Shown: in pieces, positions 6,592 through 13,298 of the stretch
Layout: every line of letters starts with the position of its first letter
How positions within the stretch are numbered: position 1 is the stretch's first letter
NCBI GenBank assembly: GCA_028696935.1
Contig: JAQVGE010000003.1
Coordinates: 1-19,243, forward strand
DNA length: 19,243 bases
Direction: 5' to 3'
From: Minisyncoccota bacterium
GTDB lineage: Bacteria; Patescibacteria; Paceibacteria; UBA9973
Made by a program: the position numbers and the translations under genes
Notes under the pieces: model-generated
The model's database searches: none
The model's input: only the letters and a program-made list of their open reading frames with translations
What the model was told of the DNA's origin: nothing

Positions 6592-7317
6592 ATGAAAAGA
6601 ATTATATTTTTTGATACAGAGACAACAGGAAATACAGAAAAAGATTTCTTGTGTCAGATTGCCTATAAGATGGAAAATGAAACATTTAATGGTTTATACA
6701 AACCATCAGTTAAGATTCCACCTGAAGCTTCAGCTGTTCATCATATTACAAATAAAATGGTAGTTGATAAGCCAGCTTTCAGTGAGAGCCCTGAATATTC
6801 TAAAATAAAAGAAATTTTTGAGGATGAAAACACCATCGTTATTGCTCATAATGCACAATTTGATTTAATGATTATAAAGAAAGAAAATATCATTCCTAAA
6901 AATTTCATCTGCACCCTACGTCTTGCAAGATATCTAGACCCTGAAGGAAAAATAGAAAAGTATAATCTACAATACTTAAGGTACTTACTCGAGCTTGAGG
7001 TTGAAGCAACCGCTCATGACGCCCTAGGAGATGTTATCGTTCTTGAAAAACTTTTTGAGAGATTAAAAAAGAAGATGATGGAAAATGAAAAATTGGAAGA
7101 AAAAGAAATTTTGGAAAAAATGGTTGAAGTATCTTCTCATCCTTCTTTGCTAAAATACATAAATTTCGGAAAACACGCAGGGAAAGAAGTAGCCGAAGTA
7201 GCACAACAAGATCCTAATTATCTGAATTGGCTCTTGAATCAAAAACTTGAGAGTGATCAAATAGATGAGGATTGGATATACACCCTTAAACACCATTTGG
7301 GTAAATTCCAAATATAA
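6592..7317 (+). CDS. DEDDh 3'-5' exonuclease, ExoX-like (241 aa)
   Basis: All DEDDh catalytic residues are visible: DTETTG (Asp 8, Glu 10), HNAQFD (Asp 91) and HDALGD (His 142, Asp 147). This is the DnaQ-type exonuclease fold using two metal ions to remove 3' nucleotides from DNA. After a charged helix (about 155-180) comes a C-terminal module (185-216) with INFGKHAGKEVAEVA and YLNWLLNQ, as found in exodeoxyribonuclease X. That makes it an ExoX-type repair exonuclease rather than the polymerase III epsilon subunit. The ATG at 6592 begins the conserved KRIIFFDTETTG strand. It is transcribed away from yqeY and converges on the DUF975-like gene. Confidence 0.9.
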   Translation: MKRIIFFDTETTGNTEKDFLCQIAYKMENETFNGLYKPSVKIPPEASAVHHITNKMVVDKPAFSESPEYSKIKEIFEDENTIVIAHNAQFDLMIIKKENIIPKNFICTLRLARYLDPEGKIEKYNLQYLRYLLELEVEATAHDALGDVIVLEKLFERLKKKMMENEKLEEKEILEKMVEVSSHPSLLKYINFGKHAGKEVAEVAQQDPNYLNWLLNQKLESDQIDEDWIYTLKHHLGKFQI

Positions 7318-7343
7318 ATTAGTAAAAAAATAAATCTATAAAA

Positions 7344-7970
7344 CTAAACAGCGCTTGCTAGATTTTCCTCAGCAACCTCCTGTGGTTTTTCGTTTTTCTC
7401 TTTTAAGTCGTCATAGAACTTTGCAAAAGTAATTTGCATATAAGGAATTAACCAAATAAAACCAATTCCTAAAGTAAGAAGACAAAGCAAAGAAAGTCCG
7501 AAGAAACGAAGTTGTAAACGGAAAAACTTCCATTTATATCCATACATCATTTTTTTACTCTTCTCTAATGCTTCTTTTGGAGAAAGAGAAATACTATCAG
7601 TTAAAACATAAAAAACCATTGAATACGAAAGAGCAGCAATAATCCCAGGGATAATAAGTAAAAGTGACCATAAAAAAATAAACAAAACCATCAACAGGTA
7701 AGCTCCGACAGCTTTCCCAAAATTATTAAAACCAACAAATATTTGTTCAAACTTAGCTTCTTGGTTTCGTGAAATAGACAAAGAAAAAATAGTCACACCC
7801 AAAACAAAAGGCCCAGCAATTATTAAAGAGATGATTGAACCAGCCTTGGGAATAGCACTAACAGCAGAGACTATAATTGTAAAAACTACGAACACCAAAA
7901 TAGCTAGTCCCCACTTACCTTTTAATGACTCTCTTCCAGCTCTCATTAAATCAACATTTCTAGTTTCCAT
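7344..7970 (-). CDS. DUF975-like integral membrane protein (208 aa)
   Basis: The N-terminus (MRAGRESLKGKWGLAILVFVVF) and the ALEKSKKMMYGYKWKFFRLQLRF segment between later helices match the DUF975 membrane family. About five to six hydrophobic segments are visible (near 22-40, 47-68, 85-112, 112-130, 155-178). The C-terminal ~20 residues are charged and cytoplasmic. Function of the family is unknown. The start is supported by a TAAAAT box ending 7 nt upstream. The gene stands alone and converges on the exonuclease gene with a 26-nt AT-rich gap that lacks a clear terminator. Confidence 0.8.
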   Translation of the reverse strand: METRNVDLMRAGRESLKGKWGLAILVFVVFTIIVSAVSAIPKAGSIISLIIAGPFVLGVTIFSLSISRNQEAKFEQIFVGFNNFGKAVGAYLLMVLFIFLWSLLLIIPGIIAALSYSMVFYVLTDSISLSPKEALEKSKKMMYGYKWKFFRLQLRFFGLSLLCLLTLGIGFIWLIPYMQITFAKFYDDLKEKNEKPQEVAEENLASAV

Positions 7971-7977
7971 ACCACTT

Positions 7978-7983
7978 ATTTTA
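7978..7983 (-). promoter_or_regulatory. -10 box of the DUF975-like gene
   Basis: Minus-strand TAAAAT lies 7 nt from the ATG, the spacing seen at other genes here. It lacks the TGn extension and sits in AT-only DNA, so it is weaker evidence than the others. Confidence 0.4.
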
Positions 7984-8052
7984 AATTAATTAATTTATAA
8001 AACTCGACAGATACTAAAATCATTATTAACCTTATTATACCAATGATAATTG

Positions 8053-8061
8053 TGATATACT
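8053..8061 (+). promoter_or_regulatory. Extended -10 promoter of rmuC
   Basis: TGA-TATACT ends 11 nt before the ATG at 8073; an overlapping TATAAC box (8061-8066) would give the 6-nt spacing. The in-frame ATG at 8043 lies upstream of the box and is rejected. Confidence 0.55.
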
Positions 8062-8072
8062 ATAACCAACAT

Positions 8073-9137
8073 ATGGAAATAATTATTATAATTTTTTTGG
8101 GAATTTTAATAGCCTTAGTTATAGGATTATTTTTCTTTCTCAAGAAAAAACCTGAAGAGAAAAATGATAATGCTTCTCAGTTATTACTCCAACAAATAAA
8201 TGAGCTCTCTCGTACTATTGATAGTAAACTAGGTGAATCACAAAAAGAAATAAATCAATCAATGAGATATCAAGCAAGTGAAACCTCGCGAATCGTTGCT
8301 GATATTACCGAAAAAATTACTAGACTTGATGAGACAAATAAACAAGTTGTCTCTTTCGCCGACCAACTTAAAAACTTACAAGACATTTTGAAAAACCCAA
8401 AACAACGCGGTGTCTTGGGAGAATATTATCTTGAAACATTACTAAAAAACACAATGCCCCCTGGTTCATATGAAATGCAATATAAACTTGGTAAAAGCGA
8501 GGATGGTAAGGATCTACTTCCTGATGCTGTAGTTTTTGTTAAAGATAAAATTATACCAATTGATTCCAAATTTTCATTGGAAAATTATAACCGTATTTCT
8601 GAAACAAGTGACCATACAGAAAAAGATCGTTTGGAAAAACTTTTTGTGAATGATTTGAAAAATCGAATAACTGAAACTTCTAAATATATACAACCTAAAT
8701 ATAACACCATGGATTTTGCTTTTATGTTTATTCCTCATGAAGCAATTTACTATGATTTACTTATTAACAAAATAGGTGCAATTAGCGAGGATACTGAAAA
8801 TCTAATCCAAAGGGCCGCAAGTAAATATAAAGTAATTATCGTCTCCCCAACTTCTTTCTTAGCTTATTTACAAACAGTGTTGCAAGGATTAAAAGCAATG
8901 CAGATAGAAGAATCAGCTAAAGACATAATTAAGCGTGTGGGAGAACTTGGAAATCATTTAAAGTCTTATGAAGACTATCACCAAAAATTAGGAAATACCT
9001 TGGCGACAGCAGTAAATCATTTTACAAAATCAAATCACGAGTTTAGAAAAATAGATAAGGATGTCATGAGAATAACCGGAGATGCCATCAACATAGAAAC
9101 TATTACAATAGATAAGCCACAACTTGAAGAAAAATAA
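8073..9137 (+). CDS. rmuC: RmuC family DNA recombination protein (354 aa)
   Basis: Residues 2-24 are a single N-terminal membrane anchor followed by a charged stretch and a coiled coil (about 35-105). The RmuC nuclease-like domain follows with family-typical motifs: RGVLGEYYLETLL, LPDAVVFVKDKIIPIDSKFS, FAFMFIPHEAIYYDLL, and VIIVSPTSFLAYLQTVLQGLK. In E. coli RmuC loss affects inversion frequency at short inverted repeats, and the domain resembles the PD-(D/E)XK nuclease fold; the exact reaction is not settled. Members are usually longer, around 450-500 residues; here the coiled coil is short. The last codons and stop lie inside the 46-bp palindrome at 9124-9169. Confidence 0.93.
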   Translation: MEIIIIIFLGILIALVIGLFFFLKKKPEEKNDNASQLLLQQINELSRTIDSKLGESQKEINQSMRYQASETSRIVADITEKITRLDETNKQVVSFADQLKNLQDILKNPKQRGVLGEYYLETLLKNTMPPGSYEMQYKLGKSEDGKDLLPDAVVFVKDKIIPIDSKFSLENYNRISETSDHTEKDRLEKLFVNDLKNRITETSKYIQPKYNTMDFAFMFIPHEAIYYDLLINKIGAISEDTENLIQRAASKYKVIIVSPTSFLAYLQTVLQGLKAMQIEESAKDIIKRVGELGNHLKSYEDYHQKLGNTLATAVNHFTKSNHEFRKIDKDVMRITGDAINIETITIDKPQLEEK

Positions 9138-9169
9138 AAACCCGAATTCGGGTTTTTATTTTTCTTCAA
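9124..9169. terminator. Perfect 46-bp palindrome, bidirectional terminator
   Basis: Two 23-nt arms are fully complementary around a CCCGAATTCGGG centre, with A-rich and T-rich flanks giving U-tracts in both directions. It covers the last RmuC codons and stop, and ends 7 nt before the stop of the converging repeat gene, so it can terminate both transcripts. Confidence 0.85.
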
Positions 9170-9176
9170 ATATTTT

Positions 9177-9641
9177 TTAGTAACACCAACTGCCACAAGG
9201 ATACATTCCAACTTGATTATAGAGACCATAGTTACCATAGTAACCGTAGTTGTTATAACTTCCATAATTACCGTAGGTATCTCCTCTCCAATCATAGTAA
9301 CCGTAGTTACCATAGGAGTTACCAGTCCAGTCATAGTAACCGTAGTTACCATAGTTACCATAGTTACCGTAATTACCATAGTTGTTATAACTTCCATAAT
9401 TACCGTAAGTATCTCCTCTCCAATCATAGTAACCGTAGTTACCGTAGGAGATACCGGTCCAATCGTAGTAACCATAATTGCCGTAAGATCCATAATTACC
9501 ATAAGTATTGCCATTCCAGCCATAGCTTGGAATACAATCATAATAACAAGAAGCCATTGATTTATTTGGATATAAAGCAAAGACCAATCCTAGCACAAAA
9601 ACAAATATTAAAAATATAAAAAGTTTATTTTTCGTTTTCAT
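9177..9641 (-). CDS. Secreted Gly-Tyr-Asn-rich repeat protein, Cys-capped (154 aa)
   Basis: I do not recognise a family. Residues 1-30 are a signal peptide (hydrophobic FIFLIFVFVLGLVFAL, likely cut after SMA). The 124-residue mature part is a low-complexity repeat: about 30% tyrosine, mostly NYG/SYG/TYG triplets, punctuated by YYDW(T/R)G blocks. It contains no lysine or glutamate. Cysteines occur only at the two ends (CYYDC and PCGSWC), suggesting disulfide closure or cross-linking. A 44-residue unit (132 bp) occurs twice. Composition recalls structural, adhesive or self-assembling Gly/Tyr-rich proteins, so an extracellular surface or matrix role is a reasonable inference only. It has its own full -35/-10 promoter. 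Confidence 0.8.
   Translation of the reverse strand: MKTKNKLFIFLIFVFVLGLVFALYPNKSMASCYYDCIPSYGWNGNTYGNYGSYGNYGYYDWTGISYGNYGYYDWRGDTYGNYGSYNNYGNYGNYGNYGNYGYYDWTGNSYGNYGYYDWRGDTYGNYGSYNNYGYYGNYGLYNQVGMYPCGSWCY
9249..9513. repeat. Tandem 132-bp repeat with inner 9-bp NYG repeats
   Basis: The string GTTGTTATAACTTCCATAAT occurs at 9249 and again at 9381, exactly 132 bp apart, with closely similar flanks. Inside, 9-bp units such as GTTACCATA are iterated (about 9348-9380). This is coding repeat DNA and not a CRISPR array. Confidence 0.85.
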
Positions 9642-9650
9642 AACACCCGA

Positions 9651-9679
9651 AGTATGACATTTTTAACACAAACTGTCAA
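9651..9679 (-). promoter_or_regulatory. Full promoter of the Gly-Tyr repeat gene
   Basis: Minus-strand TTGACA (9674-9679, perfect -35), a 17-nt spacer and TGT-CATACT (9651-9659) end 9 nt from the ATG. The -35 box directly follows the stop codon of the Na/Pi transporter gene. It is the strongest -35 for a protein gene in the window, suggesting high expression. Confidence 0.75.
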
Positions 9680-10606
9680 CTACCTAATTAATTTTTGAAC
9701 CAGCGCAGTAAATGGCTTAATAAGTAAGATAAAGATAACGGCAATAATTAAATTAAAGATTAAGTGAGATATTGCCACTTGGCCAGTTAAATTAATATCA
9801 ATACTATTGATAAATCTCGAAAAAACTCCAATGAACGGTAAGAAAATAAGTACTCCTATAAAATTAAACAAGAAGTGGGCAGTCGCAACTCTCTTCCCCT
9901 GTTTGCCAGTGACGATAGAGGCTAAAAGAGCAGTAGTGGTTGTTCCTATATTTGTTCCTAAGATGATACCGAGAGCCTGAGGTAAATTTAATAGACCATC
10001 TCCTGCTAAAATAATAACCAAACTGGCAGCCATAAAACTTGATTGTAGAATAGTCGAAGCAAAGAAACCAACTATTACAGCAATAAAAACATTAGAAGTC
10101 TTACTAATCAAAGAAATAAAAAGTTCACTTTCTTTAAAACTTCCAGATAAAACTGAAATAATAAATAATGATGAAAAAACTAAACCAAAATAAAATATAG
10201 CTTTACCAAAATGCTGATATTTATTTTTAACATTCATTAAAATAAAACCAAGAACTAAAATATAAGGAGCCAAATTAAGAACCTTAAAAGCAACTAATTG
10301 TGTAGTTAGGGTTGTCCCAACATTAGAACCAATTATAACTCCGACACTATTTCCAAAAGACAGAAGTCCTGCATCTACCAAAGAAACTAACATCACCGTA
10401 ACAGCTGTACTTGATTGTAAAACAGAAGTCACCCCTGCCCCCACCAAAAAACCTTTAATTGGAGTATTAGTAAATCTTTCCATCAGATTTTTAAATCTGG
10501 GGCCAAAAATATATTCAATCTGGCGACTAAATTTATTAATGGCAAAAAGGAAAACAAAGACAACCGCGATAAGTGAAACTATAATTGCTAACCAAGATTG
10601 TTCCAT
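9680..10606 (-). CDS. Na/Pi-cotransporter family membrane protein (308 aa)
   Basis: The protein has the internal duplication of the Na/Pi cotransporter (NptA/PF02690) family: two QSS motifs, VLQSSTAVT (63-70) and ILQSSFMAA (187-194), each followed by a GTT signature, GSNVGTTLT (93-101) and GTNIGTTTT (217-225). About eight hydrophobic segments are visible. It would carry out sodium-coupled phosphate uptake or export, although some bacterial relatives have other roles. The C-terminal PhoU-like domain present in many bacterial members is absent. The ATG at 10606 is supported by TGT-TATACT ending 9 nt upstream. No terminator is seen; the promoter of the next gene abuts the stop. Confidence 0.9.
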   Translation of the reverse strand: MEQSWLAIIVSLIAVVFVFLFAINKFSRQIEYIFGPRFKNLMERFTNTPIKGFLVGAGVTSVLQSSTAVTVMLVSLVDAGLLSFGNSVGVIIGSNVGTTLTTQLVAFKVLNLAPYILVLGFILMNVKNKYQHFGKAIFYFGLVFSSLFIISVLSGSFKESELFISLISKTSNVFIAVIVGFFASTILQSSFMAASLVIILAGDGLLNLPQALGIILGTNIGTTTTALLASIVTGKQGKRVATAHFLFNFIGVLIFLPFIGVFSRFINSIDINLTGQVAISHLIFNLIIAVIFILLIKPFTALVQKLIR

Positions 10607-10615
10607 AATTCCATT

Positions 10616-10624
10616 AGTATAACA
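10616..10624 (-). promoter_or_regulatory. Extended -10 promoter of the Na/Pi transporter gene
   Basis: Minus-strand TGT-TATACT lies 9 nt from the ATG at 10606. The longer open frame (to 10627) would include the promoter and is rejected. Confidence 0.6.
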
Positions 10625-10656
10625 CAAAAATATTTAATAAATAATAAATTATTCTA

Positions 10657-10691
10657 ATAGAAAATCCGCACACCAAGTGCGGATTTTCTAT
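10657..10691 (-). terminator. Terminator after the small acidic peptide gene
   Basis: A perfect 15-bp stem (GAAAATCCGCAC arm) with a 5-nt loop. The 3' arm on the minus strand is T-rich at its end. It starts 16 nt past the stop of the 37-codon gene, supporting that gene as real. Confidence 0.8.
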
Positions 10692-10706
10692 CAATTTTTC
10701 TAAAAA

Positions 10707-10820
10707 CTATTCTGCAGTTTCTTCAGTTGCAGGTGTAGTTTCTTCAGTTGTAGTTTCTTCAACTACTGGTGCATCAGTTGTTTGTTCATCTGTTGCAGGT
10801 ACATTTGTATTTTCGTCCAT
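10707..10820 (-). CDS. Small acidic Thr/Glu-rich peptide (37 aa)
   Basis: The translation opens MDENTNVPATDEQTTD and continues with short iterations of VEETT, TEETT and ATEETA, ending AE. It has no Lys, Arg or aromatic residues and would be disordered and strongly acidic. I recognise no family. Evidence for reality is the clean reading frame between an AT-rich 5' region and a dedicated perfect 15-bp terminator hairpin. The GAAACT-type codon repeats could also be simple-sequence DNA, so confidence is moderate. No Shine-Dalgarno or clear -10 box was found. Confidence 0.55.
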   Translation of the reverse strand: MDENTNVPATDEQTTDAPVVEETTTEETTPATEETAE

Positions 10821-10916
10821 ATATAAAATAAAAAGATTAGGTTAGCAAAATACGACCCTATAACCAACCTATCATAATTATTTTTTAATTGCAACCTAAA
10901 AAATAAAATAAAAAAA

Positions 10917-11351
10917 TTAATTATCTAAACCTAAGTTCTTAAAATCTTCTAATAATTTATCTATTTCTTCTTCTGTCATTAATTCCCTATCAATATTATT
11001 ATTACTTAAACTCCCAACCTCTGTTGAAGGAATTATATGGTAATGCAAATGTTCTATTGTTTTACCTGCCTTTTTACCATTTCTCAATAAAATACTATAA
11101 CTCTCGTGACCTAGGGCTTTCAAAAACTTAACTCCCTCTAATAAAATATCATCAATATCTTTCTTTTCATCACTAGTCAAATCTTCAAAAGATTCAATGT
11201 GTCTTCCAGTTGTCACAAGTAAGTGGTGTTTACAATAAGGAGCCAAAGCATAAGTCAGCACAGCCTCTCTTATTTTCTTAATAACATTATGGTTACCAAA
11301 TTCACAAAAAGGACAATTTCTCTCTGTTTCTAGTAATTCTTTATAATTCAT
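10917..11351 (-). CDS. HIT family nucleotide hydrolase/transferase (144 aa)
   Basis: The catalytic histidine triad HLHYHI (101-106) and following IP identify a HIT protein, which hydrolyses or transfers nucleotidyl groups from dinucleotide polyphosphates or AMP conjugates. An N-terminal CPFC (13-16) and a later APYCKHHLLVTTGRH stretch fit the zinc-containing and substrate-side elements of the family. The specific substrate cannot be told. The start is supported by a perfect extended -10 box (TGCTATAAT, 11361-11369) ending 9 nt upstream. The ~40-residue C-terminal tail is charged. The next feature downstream is the 37-residue peptide gene, about 96 nt away. Confidence 0.92.
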   Translation of the reverse strand: MNYKELLETERNCPFCEFGNHNVIKKIREAVLTYALAPYCKHHLLVTTGRHIESFEDLTSDEKKDIDDILLEGVKFLKALGHESYSILLRNGKKAGKTIEHLHYHIIPSTEVGSLSNNNIDRELMTEEEIDKLLEDFKNLGLDN

Positions 11352-11360
11352 ATGTCGAGG

Positions 11361-11369
11361 ATTATAGCA
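11361..11369 (-). promoter_or_regulatory. Extended -10 promoter of the HIT gene
   Basis: Minus-strand TGC-TATAAT ends 9 nt from the ATG at 11351, predicting a leader of only about two bases. Confidence 0.7.
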
Positions 11370-11431
11370 GATTTTGAAATTAAATTAAATTACCCTAAAA
11401 ACAAAGAACAATATACTAAAAATAAAAAATG

Positions 11432-11440
11432 TGTTATATT
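11432..11440 (+). promoter_or_regulatory. Extended -10 promoter of tRNA-Gln
   Basis: TGT-TATATT ends 12 nt before the tRNA 5' end. No convincing -35 is visible. Confidence 0.5.
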
Positions 11441-11452
11441 AGTTTTGTTTAT

Positions 11453-11523
11453 TGGGAGATCGTCTAACGGTAGGACAGAGGCCTTTGAAGCCTTTAATCT
11501 AGGTTCGATTCCTAGTCTCCCAG
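11453..11523 (+). tRNA. tRNA-Gln (anticodon TTG)
   Basis: The 71-nt sequence forms a full cloverleaf: acceptor TGGGAGA/TCTCCCA, D-stem GTCT/GGAC, anticodon arm GAGGC/GCCTT around CTTTGAA with anticodon TTG, a 4-nt variable loop, and T-arm CTAGG-TTCGATT-CCTAG. The U1-A72 pair and G73 discriminator are typical of tRNA-Gln. CCA is not encoded. A terminator follows 5 nt later, and the 3' 16 bases recur 169 nt downstream. Confidence 0.95.
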
Positions 11524-11528
11524 CAACG

Positions 11529-11557
11529 AAAATTCCACCTTCATTGGTGGAATTTTT
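11529..11557 (+). terminator. Terminator after tRNA-Gln
   Basis: An 11-bp stem (AAAATTCCACC / GGTGGAATTTT) with a 6-nt loop and a five-T tail, a standard intrinsic terminator. Confidence 0.85.
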
Positions 11558-11798
11558 GGTAGGAGAAGCACACGCTAGTGTGCGCCTAGGAATCGAAGAC
11601 CTTGAGTATATCGCACGGAACGAAGTGAGTACGATACGAAAGGTGTACAGAATCTGTAAGATTCGATAAGTGAAGCGGTCCTAGTCTCCCAGCAAAAGAA
11701 AATCCCGCCCTTAGACTAGCGAGGACAGTCCTCGCTAGTCTCTATCAAAATGTTTTCTATCTAATATTTACTCAAAAAAAGATGATATAATAATATTT
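11558..11798. repeat. Non-coding segment with tRNA-Gln fragments and hairpins
   Basis: No gene is visible. The 16-nt tRNA 3' end (TCCTAGTCTCCCAGCA, 11510-11525) recurs at 11679-11694, and 12 nt of the T-arm (CTAGGAATCGAA, 11586-11597) appears inverted. Hairpins lie at 11568-11583 (GCACAC-GCTA-GTGTGC) and 11713-11741 (14-nt arms around one central base). The stretch is GC-richer than its neighbours. It may be a decayed tRNA duplication, a small integration footprint with att-like direct repeats, or a structured RNA. Confidence 0.6.
11783..11791 (+). promoter_or_regulatory. Extended -10 promoter, DUF4352-like gene
   Basis: A perfect TGA-TATAAT ends 7 nt before the ATG at 11799, so the predicted start of transcription is the base before or at the ATG. 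Confidence 0.7.
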
Positions 11799-12428
11799 AT
11801 GAAAAATTTAAATCAAACAATATTATTATTAATAACATTTCTTCTGGCTTTTATTATTGGTAATATAATAAGCGAGAATTTAAAAATAAAACCAGTAATA
11901 GAAAAAATATTTAATAAATCAGCGAGCTTAGATAACATTAATCAAAAAAATCAAACTCCTATAAAAAACACATCTCCAACTTCAACTAGTAGTAAGACAA
12001 ATACAATTCATAAATTACCACAAACTTTAATTAGAAAAATAGGAGAAAGTTACACACTTGGGAATATGAAATATAAAGTAATTTCTGCAACAAACGAAGG
12101 ATCAAAATATGAATATAGTGAAACAAAAGGAAAATTCATTAGCGTTAAAATACTAGTAAGTAATATAGGAAAGACAAATTCAAATGGAAGCAAGATAATA
12201 ATAAAAGATAAAATGGATAGGCAGTATCAAAAAGAGGAATATTTTATTTTTAGTTTTAACTCAGATAAAAAAGAATATAATTTTAACGTGTTTGATGGTG
12301 GAATGGCCCCAGGTTTTTCGGAAACTTACACAGCGGTATTTGAGGTTGCTAAGGATTCTACTGATCTAAATTTATGTCACCCAAGCACAACGGGTGTTGA
12401 TATAGTTTGTGTTGAATTAGGACTATAG
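11799..12428 (+). CDS. Membrane-anchored DUF4352-like extracellular protein (209 aa)
   Basis: Residues 6-26 form a signal anchor or signal peptide. Residues 35-75 are a Ser/Thr/Asn/Lys-rich linker. The C-terminal ~130 residues look like a DUF4352-type beta-sandwich: GESYTLGNMKYKVISA, then GKFISVKILVSNIGK, KMDRQYQKEEY, GGMAPGFSETYTAVFEV. Such domains lie outside the cell on anchored lipoproteins or membrane proteins, with no known catalytic activity. Two cysteines near the C-terminus (HPSTTGVDIVCVELG and the Cys before it) could form a disulfide. It is transcribed alone. The family call rests on pattern only. Confidence 0.75.
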   Translation: MKNLNQTILLLITFLLAFIIGNIISENLKIKPVIEKIFNKSASLDNINQKNQTPIKNTSPTSTSSKTNTIHKLPQTLIRKIGESYTLGNMKYKVISATNEGSKYEYSETKGKFISVKILVSNIGKTNSNGSKIIIKDKMDRQYQKEEYFIFSFNSDKKEYNFNVFDGGMAPGFSETYTAVFEVAKDSTDLNLCHPSTTGVDIVCVELGL

Positions 12429-12509
12429 AATCTATAGTAATAAATTATCATTTTCTATTAAAGTTCGAATACTATCCTATGCTATCAGCAACAACTTTTA
12501 AGTTTATTT

Positions 12510-12518
12510 TGCTATAAT
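12510..12518 (+). promoter_or_regulatory. Extended -10 promoter of the rRNA methylase gene
   Basis: A perfect TGC-TATAAT ends 6 nt before the ATG at 12525, predicting a leaderless mRNA. Confidence 0.7.
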
Positions 12519-12524
12519 ACAGTA

Positions 12525-13295
12525 ATGAAAAATACGAAAAATAAATCAAAGTCTATTTATATATACGGTAAACATCCTGTAATCGAAGCCTTGAAAAATA
12601 AACCACAAATAATAGAGGGGGTTCTTATAGAAGAAAATTTACAAGATAAAGATATTGGATTAGCGCTTAAAAAGGCAGGTATTACACCATCAAAAATTGA
12701 ACTAGATAGTAGGAAACAAATTGATGAGAACCCAAAGACTCATCAAGGCATCATCGCAAAAATATCACCAGATAAATTGATGTTGCCATACAAAGAATTT
12801 ATAAAATCACTCGAAATCTCTCCGAGTACTTTGCTGGTAATTATGGGAGAAGTCCAAGACCCTCACAATGTGGGGGCTGTTATACGTTCGGCTGCTGCTT
12901 TTGGTATCTCAGGAGTACTTATTCCGGAACATAATCAAGCACCAGTAACAGGAACAGTAGTAAAAGTCTCTGCAGGGATGGCTTTCAAAATTCCCTTAGT
13001 GGCGATTGGTAATGTAAACACTGTTATTCGTGATTTAAAAGAAAGAGGATTTTGGGTTTACGGTCTTGATGGTACAAGCAGTGAAAGTCTTTCGGGCGAA
13101 GAATTCGAAAAGCCATCAGTAATTATTGTTGGCAATGAGGGAGATGGGATAAGAGAAAAGACTCGTGAGCACTGTGATTATCTTTTAAAAATTCCAATGC
13201 ATAGAGCTTGTGAATCCTTAAATGTAGCAGCTTCTGTATCTGTAGCACTTTATGAATGGAGTAAGCAACACCCCGAAGCTTTGTTGGGTAAATAA
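12525..13295 (+). CDS. rlmB: SpoU/TrmH family RNA 2'-O-methyltransferase, RlmB-like (256 aa)
   Basis: The protein is a SPOUT (SpoU) methyltransferase that methylates a ribose 2'-OH using S-adenosylmethionine. The N-terminal substrate-binding domain (about 9-80) opens with IYGKHPVIEAL. The catalytic domain shows motif 1 QDPHNVGAVIRSA (Asn 115, Arg 121), motif 2 VGNEGDGI (202-209) and motif 3 IPM...SLNVAASVSVALYEW (223-245), which form the knotted SAM site. The N-terminal domain and length favour RlmB (23S rRNA G2251) over tRNA TrmH, but this is not certain without alignment. It ends in a strong terminator. Confidence 0.92.
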   Translation: MKNTKNKSKSIYIYGKHPVIEALKNKPQIIEGVLIEENLQDKDIGLALKKAGITPSKIELDSRKQIDENPKTHQGIIAKISPDKLMLPYKEFIKSLEISPSTLLVIMGEVQDPHNVGAVIRSAAAFGISGVLIPEHNQAPVTGTVVKVSAGMAFKIPLVAIGNVNTVIRDLKERGFWVYGLDGTSSESLSGEEFEKPSVIIVGNEGDGIREKTREHCDYLLKIPMHRACESLNVAASVSVALYEWSKQHPEALLGK

Positions 13296-13298
13296 AAT

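Noticed and set aside
9249..9513. Possible CRISPR array
   Set aside because: The repeats are in-frame coding units with no unique spacers of constant length, and no cas genes are present.
9213..9560. Plus-strand Val/Ile/Thr-rich frame over the repeat gene, and a second antisense-offset frame at 9035-9580
   Set aside because: Both are reading-frame shadows of the Gly-Tyr repeat DNA. The minus-strand frame has a signal peptide, terminal Cys pairs and a full promoter, and these do not.
11352..11669. Plus-strand 105-codon frame
   Set aside because: It runs through the whole tRNA-Gln gene and its terminator, so it is not a protein gene.
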